Part shown: piece after piece, positions 11,701 to 23,989 of the stretch
How positions within the stretch are numbered: position 1 is the first letter of the stretch
Layout of the letters: each line of letters starts with the position of its first letter
Source: Medicago truncatula
Taxonomy: Eukaryota; Streptophyta; Magnoliopsida; Fabales; Fabaceae
NCBI RefSeq assembly: GCF_003473485.1
Contig: NC_053048.1
Location: 26,095,255-26,159,254 of the forward strand
Direction: 5' to 3'
Length of the DNA stretch: 64,000 nt
The notes under the pieces: generated by a model
What the model was told of the DNA's origin: nothing
Seen by the model: only the letters and a program-made list of their open reading frames with translations
Databases searched by the model: none
Position numbers and translations under genes: made by a program

Positions 11701-14700
11701 TACCCTGTTTGTGTTTTTGTTTTTTGACTGGGTACAAGCCAACGGATACGGTATGATGCGGCACAGGTACAGATGGGTGAGTGACGCAGACTTAATTGTT
11801 GAAGTGTGGTGAGAACATGCAGGTGGAATGACGACATCGTCTGAGTAATTGCTTTTAAGGGATCTTTTCAAAATAATTTCAAAAGCTTGTAAAAGGTAAA
11901 ATCTGAAAGTCTGAAAGAAAAAAAACTACTAATATTTCATGAATATGTGAAAGAAGGCTGCTCACCCAGACTTCTAAGACTTGAAAAGTTGAAGGCTATT
12001 TCGTGAGTTCATATATGTGCTCAAACTACCTTTTCTTTCTTTTTTTTATTAGACAGAAGTCCCTATGCACTTTTTTTTTCGTGTATGAAAGTACATGTGC
12101 ACTTCAATAAGAGGAAGAACAAGGTTCTTAATTAGATGGTTATGCCTCTGTTTTGCATTGAAAGTGTTTCATCCCCACTCTGTTTGGTATTTTATCTCCA
12201 CCTGTTTTGCCCATTTTTATTATATGGAGAATGCTAACTAGTGCCCCAAGGGCATTGGTTAAGCATCCTAAACAAGCAAGTTTTGGTGTAAAAGGTGTGT
12301 AATCATTACTTAATCAAAAGTAACATCTTATATTTTCAAGACAAAATTTCTATTTGTCGATTCCTTAACCAATGCCCTGAGGGCATTGGTTAGCAAGACC
12401 CTTATTATATATATTATAGTACAAATTATTTTTAAAATTATATTGACATTCTCGTACTTAGTTTATTTAAAATTTACATATTCCCGTACCCGTATCATAC
12501 TGTACCCGTCCGTACCTATATAACATAGCCTAATGAGAAAATAAATTTTTCAAGAACAAAAGGACTGATAAGTGCTGGAAGCCTTGGCACAGTGTTTGGA
12601 CTTGTTGCTATGTCATATACGTATCCGACACGCATATTATGGGATATGCCGGATAGCAACCGTGCACAAAAACAAAAAATTGATGATATGTTGGTACACC
12701 GATTTTATTAAAAAAAAAAAATTAAATTTCTCCCTTCCCCAAATTTTATTTTAAAAAATAAATAAATAAATTACCACTACTAAGATTTATTGTTTACTAT
12801 TACAATTATATTGTGGAATTTTTATTTTTGTATGTACGTATCTTAAACGTATCGAATCCTGGATTTTATAAGGAACAACATATCCCCGTATCCGATACTC
12901 ATCATAGGGTCTGACCCTTCCGCATGGAGAGCTTCAAAGGACAGGGGTAGTTTTTTAAGAGATTGAATTATTGAAAAATAAATAAAGAAAAGGATACTCG
13001 GTAAAGTTTCTTGGAAATCAAAAGGTGATCAGATATCATCATACACAATGAAGGGATATCCTACCAATTGGTAACAGTTGATACCTGTTAACAATATAGG
13101 GTTTCAGAGAGAGAGAGAGAATAACTCAATAAAGCGGCTAGGGTTTCACTGGAATGATGATGGTATGACATGACCGAAGGTTACAAGAGAATAGTAAAAC
13201 CTAAAAACACTCTACTAACTTAGTAACATAAAAAGTCCAATAACATAAGCCCTATTATCTAACAATACCAATAGTATCAATCAATGAAGCACTCACTCAG
13301 TCACCGGACACGACATCAATAATAATTTAGAAAATAGAAGTATAGCGTCATTACAAGTGTCAGGGTCGGACACTTGGATGTTTTCAATCTGTAGTGTCGC
13401 TGCTACATTAGATTACGATCATTGAACTCAAAGGTGCCATATCAGAAAAACTCAGCACCCTTTAGTGTATAATAATATCAAACATTGAATTATAACGACG
13501 ACAACAAACTTGTACCATGACCATCCTAATTTAAAAGGTAAATTTGTACCTCGTTGCTCTTCCGATGACTTCATTGGTTGCGTAGTCTTTGATTATAAAA
13601 TCACGCCTTGTTCCAGCCCGTCCTTCTGCTTGACACCATGTCTCTATCTCAACAACATCACTCCTGTTGGAATCATTTAAATTAGGTTTTTCAAATCAAA
13701 GTTTCGAATCGAGCGTTGTAAAAGAACAAAACCAACCATGCAGGGTATTTGTAGACTTCAATGTGCATGCGAGCTGTCACCCATATGAGATGATATTTTC
13801 TCATGGTAGTGGTTGTTGCAAAACCATCAGTTGAAAATCCAACAATCTGAGCATGATTACATCCAACCTCCTGCAGCAAAAAGTTACCAGACATCTTAAA
13901 ATTGTGGAATACAATCGCACATTTTTTGTTTTTGAAGAAAAGTACAATAGCACACATGTATATAGCATTTGCAAAACTCATATGTTCTGTTTTGTCATGT
14001 TCTAACGTGTTTTTGGCAAGTACTAACATGTCTATCAACGCTACACTACCGTACTTAGACAGATTAAGTTCTTCCTATGTTGAGCTATGACTGGCTTTTA
14101 TTTAATTGAACAGCCTCTTAAAGACATTCCAATTTGATAAAACAAACAATGATATGTTTACCCAATAAACAACGGAATTCAAGAAACCTAAGAACAAGTT
14201 AATAATAGGCAACAATTTTGACCAGCAAATAGTGATCACCAGAAGTAGTCCATAATTTTTTTTAGAAAATAATTCATAATTTAATTGACAAGAGAAACAT
14301 TTGCACATGATATAATTCAGTAAACGATTTATATCCAAATTTCAATGTTGTTTATGCCTAAACTTCTCAATCCAGAAAGGAGTAGACCTGCAATATCAGC
14401 AATCTATCGCTCAATAAAGAACATGCATTAATTTGCTCAAATGAGAAGGCAGATGAAAGCATGCTAGCTTTTAAAAGAGTACAAACAAGTTAATAATACA
14501 AAATTGGTACTGGAGAAGGTTTTTGGGTAAATTTTCCAAATTCAATATATATTATTATAATACTCGCAAAATTAAAAGTACATTAATCATAAGTATTCTT
14601 TTATCATTCACTAGAAAAAAAACACTCTCAACAAATTTGAAAGATTTCTCTATTTTCCCTCTAATCTCATCCCTCCTAAGCCCTCCCCTCCCTTCCCCTC

Positions 14701-15867
14701 CTAACTCACAAACAAAGCCTTATATTCTTTTTTATCTCTTGTTTTAAATATTTGATATTTCCATTACCTATACACAAAGAAGAAAGATAAAAGCACATTT
14801 TTTCATTATCTTAATCCTCCATGTATGAATCTCAGTGCCAAGAAAATCTGCACCAATAAAATTGCCAGAAAACAGCAAACAAAACCTCAAAAAACTATAA
14901 TATAAAATGAGATTCATTTCTATGCACTAACGGCGTAAAACAAATTTATGCATGCAAGCCACACCATAACACAGTGGTTAGTTTTTAAAATATCTCTACT
15001 ACACGTTGAGATGCGATGCGATTAAATAAATTTGAAAAAATAGATCTACACGATCGGTGTAAAATAAATCAAATTCTTATAGAAAACCAGAAATAATCTC
15101 AAAAAAAAAAAACATGTTTATTTTTTGCACATTCATGAAAGAAACAAAAATTCCACTTCATACTCCAACAATGTCACCTTTGAAGATGAATCAGAAACAC
15201 CAAAGCTATGAATTACCACAAAGACACCGGACACAACACCGACACTAGTAATAATTTTAAAAAATAACATAATTGAATATAATCACATGCATCTGTGTCT
15301 TGCCATTGTCGAACACAAAACAGCGTCTTCTATCAGAAATGTCGATACTACAAAACCCATAATCTTAAAATCACACACAAACCACAATCAATTAAAAAAG
15401 CATTAAACTTTCACTCACCCATCATTAACATTTGGATCAAAAATTTCACTCACCCATCTTTAACAATTTGATCAGAAATTCAGATCAACAAAAAAATTAA
15501 CAAATTTAACAATCAAAATTATAAAAATTATAAAAACCTGCAAGAGATTAGCAACGGTTTCAACAGTAGCAGTTTTATTGATTCCAACTTCATAGCTCCT
15601 AACAATGAACTTCTCTTTATACGACAATCCATCCTCAGATAAGCTCCCAAGCCGCAACCGGTTCGCCAAACTCCCAATATCCGCTTCAACCCGGTTCACC
15701 ACCGCACCGTCCTTAGCTGACGCCACAGCCTGAACCGGATACGCCTTTGTAGAACGGAATCCTTTAACTGAGCTCCGGCCGGTAAAAAATGAAGTGGGTC
15801 GACCCATAAACCCACATTGAGACATGAGGTGAACCCGGTCCACTCCATTGCATGGAAGTTTCAACAT
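8745..15867 (-). CDS. FATA: Oleoyl-ACP thioesterase FatA, seven exons, complete
   Basis: FatA hydrolyses oleoyl-ACP in the plastid stroma and releases oleate for export, ending de novo fatty acid synthesis. Coding exons (minus strand): 15867-15538, 13870-13737, 13663-13550, 11306-11211, 10256-10169, 10022-9954 and 9023-8745. All introns are GT-AG and phases join cleanly to 369 codons, the usual FatA length. The N-terminus is Ser/Thr/Arg-rich to about residue 60, as a transit peptide would be. Hot-dog-fold motifs are SYKEKFIVRSYEVGINKTAT, NHAQIVGFSTDGFAT, MRKYHLIWVTARMHIEVYKY, ETWCQAEGR and KWVMMNEDTRRLQK. The second domain carries DLDMNQHVNN (D261, N263, H265) and RREC (E299, C300), matching known plant thioesterase active-site residues. 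No lesion was found. FatA rather than FatB follows from overall motif wording. Confidence 0.95.
9235..9425. repeat. Degenerate AAACCGG-type dispersed repeat in FatA intron 6
   Basis: The block begins near CAATGATTTAAAAA and ends near TTTTTAAAATATTGATTTT. Inside, CATGGTTCAACTGCTTTAAA, GATTCACAGTTAAACCGG and CTAAACCAGCCCGATCAG repeat the wording of a related element at 24575-24895. It looks like an old non-autonomous DNA element. Confidence 0.5.
11630..12530. repeat. Repeat with GGGTACG-rich ends in FatA intron 3
   Basis: The left part (11630-11790) is rich in GGTAC/GGGTACG words after GAAGCACGGGTACG. The right part (12480-12520) has the complementary words CCCGTACCCGTATC and GTACCCGTCCGTACC. 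This suggests one transposon-like unit with subterminal inverted repeats, later invaded by the MITE at 12228-12402. Family not identified. The minus-strand frame at 11583-11837 falls inside it and is not a gene. Confidence 0.4.
12228..12402. mobile_element. MITE with GGGCATTGGTTAAG terminal inverted repeats
   Basis: The left end GAATGCTAAC..GGGCATTGGTTAAG and the right end CTTAACCAATGCCC..GGGCATTGGTTAGC are imperfect inverted copies. Each end also contains its own small palindrome (GCCCCAAGGGC, GCCCTGAGGGC). Related ends are seen at about 16427-16475 and 41220-41270. Confidence 0.6.
12600..12915. repeat. CGTATCC-rich degenerate repeat in FatA intron 3
   Basis: ATACGTATCCGACACGCAT near 12617 faces CCCGTATCCGATACTCATC near 12884, with a homopolymer A tract between. 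It looks like a second decayed element with subterminal CGTATCC words. Confidence 0.3.
13285..13400. repeat. Decayed GACACCGGACAC-type dispersed repeat
   Basis: CACCGGACACGACATCAATAATAATTT here and CACCGGACACAACACCGACACTA at 15227 belong to the same dispersed family; each is followed by an AT-rich core and a complementary GTGTC-rich end. Confidence 0.45.
15220..15322. repeat. Second GACACCGGACAC-type repeat, FatA intron 1
   Basis: This short element starts GACACCGGACACAACACC and ends near CTTGCCATTGTCGAACAC, with the core ATAATCACATGCAT. It is an old copy of the family seen at 13285. Confidence 0.45.
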
Positions 15868-16020
15868 TATTAAAAAAATAAAAAAATAAAAATGAAATCT
15901 GAGTCTGTGTTAACAATGAAGAATTGAGAATCGAAAGAGATGAAATTTGAATTGAAATGGGTTCGAATTTAAGGAGGATGTTGAATTGAATTAGATAGAG
16001 ATGGGAAAGAAGAAATGTGG

Positions 16021-16050
16021 CACGTGTTCAAGTGTGGGCTTTTATAAATA
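16021..16050 (-). promoter_or_regulatory. FatA core promoter: TATA box and G-box
   Basis: On the minus strand TATTTATAAA (16050-16041) lies about 180 bases upstream of the FatA ATG, followed by the palindrome CACGTG at 16021-16026. Transcription would start near 16010-16015, giving a 5' UTR of roughly 145 bases. CACGTG is the core of bZIP/bHLH binding sites; whether it is used here is unknown. Confidence 0.6.
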
Positions 16051-16191
16051 CCAATTTGCCCTTTCTTTCTGACATTTATGATTTTGTAATTTTCTTTTTC
16101 GTTATGCTCGAGGAATACAGGAATACTGTCACAATTTAAACGTCAAAAAAAATAAAAAATAAAAACTATAACAATGTCTATTGTTTTATGG

Positions 16192-16408
16192 GGATGGGAT
16201 TTCCAGCTGTAATATTTACCCGCAGTTATACGCTGTAGCTGTTCTACACCGTCTGATCTGAAATGAATGGTTAAGATTTGATATTGTGTGAAATTGTTAA
16301 AATTTATGTTGTGAATTGGAACCGTCAGATCATGGATTGATGGCTGAGATTTGCTACTGCGGCAAACTGTGTGAATTTGCTACAACGGTAAATCCTGATC
16401 CTGTTTTC
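16192..16408. mobile_element. Small DNA element with degenerate inverted ends
   Basis: GGGATGGGATTTCCAGCTGT at the left pairs imperfectly with the reverse complement of the right end (ACGGTAAATCCTGATCC). Internally ACCGTCTGATCTG and ACCGTCAGATCATGG form a direct repeat. This is typical of a MITE, family uncertain. Confidence 0.4.
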
Positions 16409-16494
16409 TCATAGTAACTGTTATAATGTGTCATGCTAGCCGTGTCATCAGGGCAATGGTTAAAAAATTATATAATTAGAAAACTTGTCTTGAA

Positions 16495-16640
16495 AATATA
16501 TTCTCTTCGATCATTATTATAAACAAAAGTTCGCTTTTTAGATTCATTTAATAAATTATAGTATATGAAGTCTATATATAGATCACATAGATCATTTATT
16601 TAATAAATGTAAAAAAATCAACTTTTACTTATAAAGTTAT
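16495..16640. mobile_element. Old Stowaway-like MITE
   Basis: TCTTCGATCATTATTATAAAC at the left and the complementary arms AGATTCATTTAATAAAT and ATTTATTTAATAAATGT match the family found intact at 30935-31084. The right terminus is worn. Confidence 0.5.
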
Positions 16641-16756
16641 TACTATTTAGCATTCTCCCCATTACTATTTTTTTTAAGCAAATTAAATAGTTGATTCTTC
16701 AGCATTTTCTACTACAAGGAGTGTTAGAAAAAAGACAGAGAAAATATATATTTTTT

Positions 16757-17205
16757 GCTTAATTACCTTTTTGGTCCTCTAACTATTTAGTTGGTATTGG
16801 ATTGGTCCTCTAACTAAAAATTGATTTATTTCGGTCCTCTAAGTTTTTTGCCGTTACTACATTTATTCCTTTCTGTTAGTTTTAGTCGAATAAACGTTAG
16901 GGTTTGTGTTATGTGGGTATTTGACCTCCTGTTTCACACATACATATGAACCATAACAGTTACCAATAATATCAGTCAATATTTAATCATAATGCATTAA
17001 CAAGAAATATGACCAAAATGATACTAATAAATAAAGTTAGAGGACCCACATAACACAAACCCTAACATTTATTTGAATAAAACTAAGAGAAATGACTAAA
17101 TGTAGTAACGGTGAAAAACTTAGAGGACCGAAATAAATCAATTTTTAGTTAGAGGACTAATCTGATACCAATTAAATAGTCAGAGGACCAAAAAGGTAAT
17201 TTAGC
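16757..17205. mobile_element. Long-TIR fold-back element, 449 bp
   Basis: The first about 165 bases (GCTTAATTACCTTTTTGGTC onward) reappear in inverse orientation at the right end, finishing GGTAATTTAGC. Both arms carry GGTCCTCTAACTA, ATTGATTTATTTCGGTCC and GGGTTTGTGTTATGTGGG words. Only about 110 bases lie between the arms. The flanks are T-rich, so a target duplication cannot be resolved. It is probably a Mutator-type MITE. Confidence 0.75.
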
Positions 17206-20200
17206 CTTTTTTTTAAAGAGCCAAGAGAAAATATGTTACATCATAAATTGAAAACGTTTCATTTAGAAACTAGGGAGTAAAAATTGTAAAACGAATTATG
17301 TGTACATGTGAAATTCGTTTAATCATCTAAATTATGTGCTTCATTGTGGATGGTCTTACTTCACTAAAAAAATCATTATTAATAATGAATTTCATTTATT
17401 CATCCGTCAAATCAATTGTTTATATAATTTTAAAGCTATTTCATATTTAAAATGAATGTGTAATAATATTTTAAAAAACATATTTAAATGTAAATAGTTA
17501 TATATACTACATAGTTATGTATTTCAGATTTATATAAATTTTTGTGGTTTTGTAAAAAAATTAAAAAAAATTGTGGTTGTTGCAGATTTGTTCCACCCCT
17601 CACAGGTTGGATTCGACATTTCCTCTCCAGTGGTCAAGCTTCAACAGGCGTTCCCAACCTATTGTTGTTGTTATTGGCATTCTTCAAGGTCCAATAAGGG
17701 TCGAGTGTTTGTGCTGCTCCAAATTTTTCTAGATGATGGTGGTTTCTACCACCACACCAGAAGGAAAGGTTGGTCGATCATAAAATCTCTTTTGGATTGG
17801 TTCAAAAGTGTTGTTGGGTGGTTTTCTGTCGTCGCATCAATAGCTTTGTGGTGTTTCATTTCAATTTAAAATCTAGATCTTTAATCTGGATATGGTTCTA
17901 ACTCTCAAAGATGGTGTCAAATCTCTTGCTTCTGTCGTTGTCTTATTTGTGTCTCTCTGATTTGGAAACAGACAGTTTGGCTTGAAAGGGTGTTTAGATT
18001 TGTTTTTGTTTTGCAGGGAGTGTGGTACTTGGATCCTTCTGTGATGGTAGTCCATTCATTCGTCAGTTTGTAATGCTCTGAACTCTCTCCTTTTTTTTTT
18101 TTTTTTTTTTGCAATTCAGTTTCACGTTTGTATGCGAGTTCGTCGGATTGTATGTGGTAGTGTTTGTTTGAAGTTTTGTTTAAAACTCATTTTATTTCTC
18201 TATTTTGTACCACTTTTGTGTTGTAATTTTATGTATCATCCATTAGAGTTTGATTTTATGTTTATACTGGGTCAGATTTTTGCCCCGAGTCTTGTATATC
18301 CTTTTTTATTTTTGTAAAATTTCTATTTCTCTTAAAAAAGAAAACATGACTAATATATTATGACAATAATTAACTGTTAGAACAAGATTAATAAAATTTA
18401 TTATTAATATGAAATGAGATATAAATTAGAGTAACTCGTCTCATAGTCAATTTTATAAGTTAACTAATATATTATTTCTCTTATTATTAACAAAAACGAG
18501 TATTATATCCGTCCTTAATTATAAGATTCTTTTGAGAATTTTTTTTGTCCCTTTTAATAAGACATTTTTTTCTATTTCTAACTACATTAATTAGAGTAAC
18601 TCGTCTCATAGTTAATTTTATAAGTTAACTTATAGTTGATTTGTTAAAAAAAATAGTTTATAGTTGATGATTTATAAGTTAATTTATATTTGGTAGCGAA
18701 TAAGTTAATTGATTGAATTTGTAGTGTTTGATAAAAATAGCGGTTGAAGTAACTAATAAATATGAAATGACAAAAAAAATATTTAATTGATATTTATTTT
18801 TTCAATAAAGATAGTAGGGATAAAATTGAGACAAAAAATATGAGTTATAAGTATTTGCATTAGCTAGCTTATCAAATAATATTGTAAGCTCATAAAAATA
18901 AAATAAATTCGTGAGAAAATGACTATTATTAAACATGTATTTTCTAACCATCAAAGTTTATAAGATATAAGTTATAAGTTTTATTTTTGAAGAAAAGATA
19001 TAAGTTATAAGTTCAAATATATATCTTATCAAATAGACCCTTAAAATCTATATATCCCACTAGAGAATGGCCAAATTAAACATAAAAGTCAACATATATA
19101 AAATATGAAAGGTACTTAAAGAAAGTTCATAAATAAAATGGGCAAGGGTCGCGATCATATATATGATGAACTATAGGTGGACAATTAGAGCATGGTCAGA
19201 CTATAGATAGAAAATATGGAAGGTCTATTATACCCAAGATATCTACAGCTAACCCAAAAATGTTGGGATAGAAAACCCTCACAACTTCGTGATTGTAATT
19301 ACAACAAAGTTCCTACTCAACCAACAATTGTTGTCACCTAGCATTGCCATGTGACGGTGTTGTCCCACCATCCTCCAATGCCACGTGGCAGGAATAAAAA
19401 GAAGAAAAAATTATAGATACAAAAGAAAACTAATTTAATAGCTTCAATTTTTTTATTTTTTTATGGTGACCGGAGTTTAAATCCAAACCTTACATATATT
19501 ATGCATTGTCTATATCAACTGAGTTAAATTTTTTATAGCATCAATTACTGCTTCACTGATATATTATTTTATTATTAAAAATCTAATATATTATTTTATT
19601 TAAAAAAAACTAATATATTATTTGTATTAGAAAAAAAAAACGAGTATTAATATGTTCATATCGTCTTTCTACTTCATTTAATTGTATGTATTAAGATATA
19701 ATTTTTATCTATGACCTCATATCCCAATAAAAAGAAATTAATACAATTTGTCATTCAAGAGATAAACATAATTTATGTTGACATTATAGTATTTATTTTA
19801 AGTTGTAGAAAAATGTATAAAATAATTAGGGTATGTTTGTAAATAATTAATTAATGCATTTGAAAATTTAAGGAGGGTTTTATAAAATAAAATAAAAAGA
19901 CAAAAAAAAAATATCACAAGGCCATATATTTAGGGATAAGGATAGTGGTAATTTCCTTCATATAAGCACTTGATTTTTAAAATATAAATAAGCAAAGATA
20001 AATACATGTAAATAATTGGAGGTATGTTTATAAAGAAATTAATCCTTAACGAACCTAAGATATCTGGATTAAGACTTGCTTGAGTAGTTGAAGATGACAT
20101 CGATTGATCAATTTTCTATATAAAGGGTGATGTACCTATAAATATTTTAACAATCAAGTAAGCGTCATGGGTGTGAGGTTTTAAGGGTTAGGGATAATGT

Positions 20201-22354
20201 ATTTGGATATGAACCACGAGTTAGGCTGTATAACAAGAGGATTAGAATTTTAGGATCCAAAACCCTGGTGGAAATCTTCTATGATAGGACATATATGGAT
20301 ATATCATAACATGATCTTGATCACACGGTCCTGATTTTCATCACTGCTCTGGTTCGAGTTTGTCTTTATAGTGTGTTCATGATATGATCCACTCTTATGA
20401 TAATGGCCCGGGAATCTGATATGTTAGCTTAGTGGATTGGGCTTGGCCCAGCCCGAGATAGTTTCCCTCAAAGTCATTAGTTGAGGGAGTCAGATGATGA
20501 ATTAATCTCGAACAGAAAAGAGAATGATTGGGTTCCTAAGCATTACACGTGAAAGGAATGTTGGTTCCTATGGCCTATTGGGTTTCTTGTCATAGGAGGG
20601 ATGTAGTTATAATTTTTTTTTTGAATAAAACCAAATATAGAATTTTAATGATCATTTCGGTTTGTTGATGGATTTAATATGTGTAGCCGCATTAATTTCC
20701 TTTAACGAATGTCACATTTTCTAATCTTTATTTGAATTGTATCCCTAAAATGTCTTCGAGTACAAATAACATGTAAGGATTTTGATGTTGCTCATGTCTT
20801 AATGACATCGAGATATGGAAAGGGAGTGATGATGCTTTTGATTCGAGGTGACCTTTGGATTGTTTTATCTAAAACATGTGTCCAATATTCATATACTTGA
20901 ACAATTTAGGATCATGTAAGTATTTATGTATTGTGTTGATCTAGACATGACCATAACTGTTAGATGAGACGATTTTTCATTTCTAATGATGTAGGACACT
21001 GATATCAGACTAATTATAATCGTCGAATGAAGTTTTCTCACTTCATACCAATCAAAGTCGTAGGATGAAGACAATTTTGGTTTTTGATCTGGTGTGTGGT
21101 GCTGATCTTTGACCATTCAAAATTGTCGAATAGAGCGTATCTAGCCTTGAACCAATCATAATCATTGGCTGAAGGTATCTTTTTGTTTCCCATCTGATTC
21201 GTTGAATTGCTATAAAATGGGAGAAAATGGTTTATTTCACTTTCTTTTAAAACTACCTCTCTTTGTTTTCTATTCTATGAAAATCACCATTGTTGCAAAG
21301 AATATTTCTCCAATTCTCTCATTCTCATATGACATGGGTGGTGCTCCTTGCTCTTGATTTATCTAGTGTTCTTGGAGTACTTCCATTGTTCTTCCATCTT
21401 TTTTGGTGAGATATTCCATCATGTTTTCGTTTTGATCATATTTCCACCATACTCTTCATTGTTTTGCTTTTTGTTTGAATTTTTTTATTGCTTTCTATGG
21501 TTTGCTTGTTAGAATTTTGTTTATTACATTTTTAGTTCCATTGATCTTCATCTTAGTTTTTCATTCACATCTCTGCTTGTTAAGTCGTTATGTATTTGTT
21601 TGTTGATTTTTTGTTGCCCCCATCTACTACCCACTGTCTCTAATGGTGGTATTTGCGGTGAATGTGTTGTGTTTGTTCCCCAAAGCACCATTTTTTTTTT
21701 TTTGTCCTGATGCAATGGTGGTTTGCGTCGTCGATGCCTTAAAGGACTCCTTAAATGGTAGTTATTAGGACTGTACATGAGGCTGCCATTGTTGTTTTGT
21801 GATAGTCTACTTCTTTTTCAAATTCTTAGTTTGTTGAGGGAAACTTCTTAGCTCTTTCACATAAGGTTGAAAACAGGGGTAGTCAAGGTTTTTTCTCGAA
21901 CTCACTCTTTCTTTTGTGTGGACAAATATGAAATGGTGAAGAAGGTCCAATATCCCCTATGTCCGCTTTATACACATTGGTCTCGTAGGAGATTTTGGGG
22001 AGTCAAGACTTTTGAAAAGGAGCTCTAGAAGGACAAGAAAGTTTAGATGAAGATGAGTGGGTGGTACATTTGATAAAGATTAAAATGAACAAAATCTTTG
22101 TAGAGAGTAAATTTTAAAGGAGGAATACTTGCTTGGTGACAACTCCAAATGATTTTTATTTCGACACACACAAATGACAAGAAATACTTAAATAATATAT
22201 TATTCTAAATAGTTAAATAATAATAAGTTCTTTCACATGTTTTCTCAAAAAAAAAAAAAAGTTCTTCTCATGATCCTTTAAAAAATAATAAAAATTATTC
22301 TTATGTTTGCGCTTTTTATTTCTCACTTTTAGAATATTTGGGCGACTTTATGTT
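17206..22354. other. Intergenic DNA with worn repeats
   Basis: No gene is supported in this 5.1 kb. The stretch 17560-18320 (TGTTGTTGTTATTGGC, a 22-base T run at 18091, then CTTGTATATCC) resembles the 3' end of a LINE, but no domain is legible. Between 18480 and 19040 many TTATAAGTTAACTTATA-like words point to old MITEs; AGAGTAACTCGTCTCATAG occurs twice (18429, 18594). From 20030 to 21800 nothing recognisable is present. Confidence 0.45.
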
Positions 22355-23251
22355 GAGTTTTTCTACTTGCACCCTAGTTAATCATGGTTGCACCCCAAAA
22401 TGACAAGATTACCCTTTCATAAAATTTGATTTTCAAAAAGCCTATTCCTTCTTTTTTGGTTACACCCCAAAACCCTTCTTCCAAAACCATAATTCTCCAA
22501 TTGATCGATTGTGTTCTACGAAGATTTTCAAAACCATACTTTCTCACGTCCATTCATGATTTCAAAGAAAATTCGAAGCAAATCAGGTTAGCAAGTGTTG
22601 TTCTTCAATCGATTGTGTTTTTCTTGTTATGGGTTCTCAGTTCTGATTTTGTGTTTTCCTTGTTCTGCGATTCACAGTTCTGCGATTTTGTAAACTCAGT
22701 TTAAGTAGGTTCATGTAAACTCAATTTAAGTAGGTTCATGCAAACTCAGTTTAAGTAGGTTCATGCAAACTCAGTTTAAGTATGTTCATGTAAACTCAGT
22801 TTAAGTAGGTTCATGTTAACTCAGTTTAAGTAAGTTCATGTAAACTCAGTTTAAGTAGGTTCATGTAAACTAAGTTTACATGAACCTACTTAAACTGAGT
22901 TTAAGTTAACCTTGCCAATGTAAATTAAAACCGTAATGGTACAGTGCATCAGTGCAGTTGAAGGAAAAAAATTGAAACTAGCAAATAGAAGAAGAAATTC
23001 ACTTGCTTATATCCAATTGAGTATGGATGAAAAATATTTTGATTCACTCTTTAATTTTCATGGAGATTGATATTGAACATCAAATTGTTTGATCAATAGC
23101 TTTGTGGGGTGAAAGAGGTGAAACTCACTGACAATGAATAAAATTAGGGTTTTAAGAAAATTTATATAAAAGGGCAATTTTGGTATTATAATTTTTTTTT
23201 AAGAAAATTTGGGTGTAACCAGAAAAACATGGGGTGTAAATAGAAAAACTC
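22355..23251. mobile_element. Non-autonomous Mutator-like element with 9 bp target duplication
   Basis: The ends GAGTTTTTCTACTTGCACCC and (inverted) GAGTTTTTCTATTTACACCC form terminal repeats of about 80 bases that also share TACCCTTT/TGCCCTTT. The exact 9 bp duplication CTTTATGTT flanks it at 22346-22354 and 23252-23260. The 897 bp interior carries no transposase. It holds a leader-like stretch, a 25 bp minisatellite and possibly captured host sequence. Length and 9 bp duplication place it among MULE derivatives. Confidence 0.9.
22690..22904. repeat. 25 bp minisatellite ending in an inverted copy
   Basis: Seven head-to-tail units of GTAAACTCAGTTTAAGTAGG plus TTCAT run from 22690 to 22864 with one or two changes each. 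A partial unit follows, then one full unit in reverse orientation (22879-22904), making a hairpin at the array end. Confidence 0.95.
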
Positions 23252-23989
23252 CTTTATGTTTAGTAACTTTGTTTCTATCTATGTCATAATCAATAATATT
23301 CTCTCATCAAAATAATTTATTTTAATCATTCATCTAAAAGACACCAAATCACAAAACTCATCAAATTTCAAAATCACCAAATATTTTCCCTTTTAAGTGA
23401 TGCTGCCGGAAGTAAAAATATATTTCACTGTAGAAATAATAAACATTTATTTTACATCTTCGGTACAAATATGTAAGAGAAAAAAATAAAAAATAAAAAA
23501 TAATTTCACAACCAGAAATTTAAAAATAGAAAAATAGAAAAGTCAACTATACAAAATAAATAAACTAAAAAAGTCACTCTAGTATTAACTAGAGTACTGT
23601 GCACACACTACATATAGTTTTTTTTTTCTTTAATCTTGAAATATTATTTTTCACCAAAAAAATAAATATATATGTTGAAATATTATTTTGCTGTAATATT
23701 CTTGTGATGAAAATCTTATGAAGTAGATATATTCTGGTTCCATTTCATTCCATTCATCATCACTAAACTAGTTGACATTATCATTTTCAATGTCTTCAAC
23801 ATTCTAAGTCTTAGGATAAGTTGTTAGAACACAACAAAGAAAAAAACTCTTGAACTTCTTCCACTTGTTTTTCTCTTTCTATTTTCTCTCTCTTCACTTC
23901 TTCATAGTACATTGAAACTTAGATGCTACATTGATTAGATCCAAGCTTTTGAACAAACCCATTACTCATTCTAACCCAGAAAAAGGGTC

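Noticed and set aside
17573..17869. 98-codon frame on the plus strand
   Set aside because: Low-complexity, no domain; more like the 3' end of a decayed retroelement.
22426..22704. 92-codon frame in the Mutator-like element
   Set aside because: It runs into the minisatellite, has no recognised domain and starts within the terminal repeat; possible captured sequence, but not a supported gene.
22690..22904. CRISPR-like array
   Set aside because: Units are directly adjacent with no spacers, in a plant nuclear context: it is a minisatellite.
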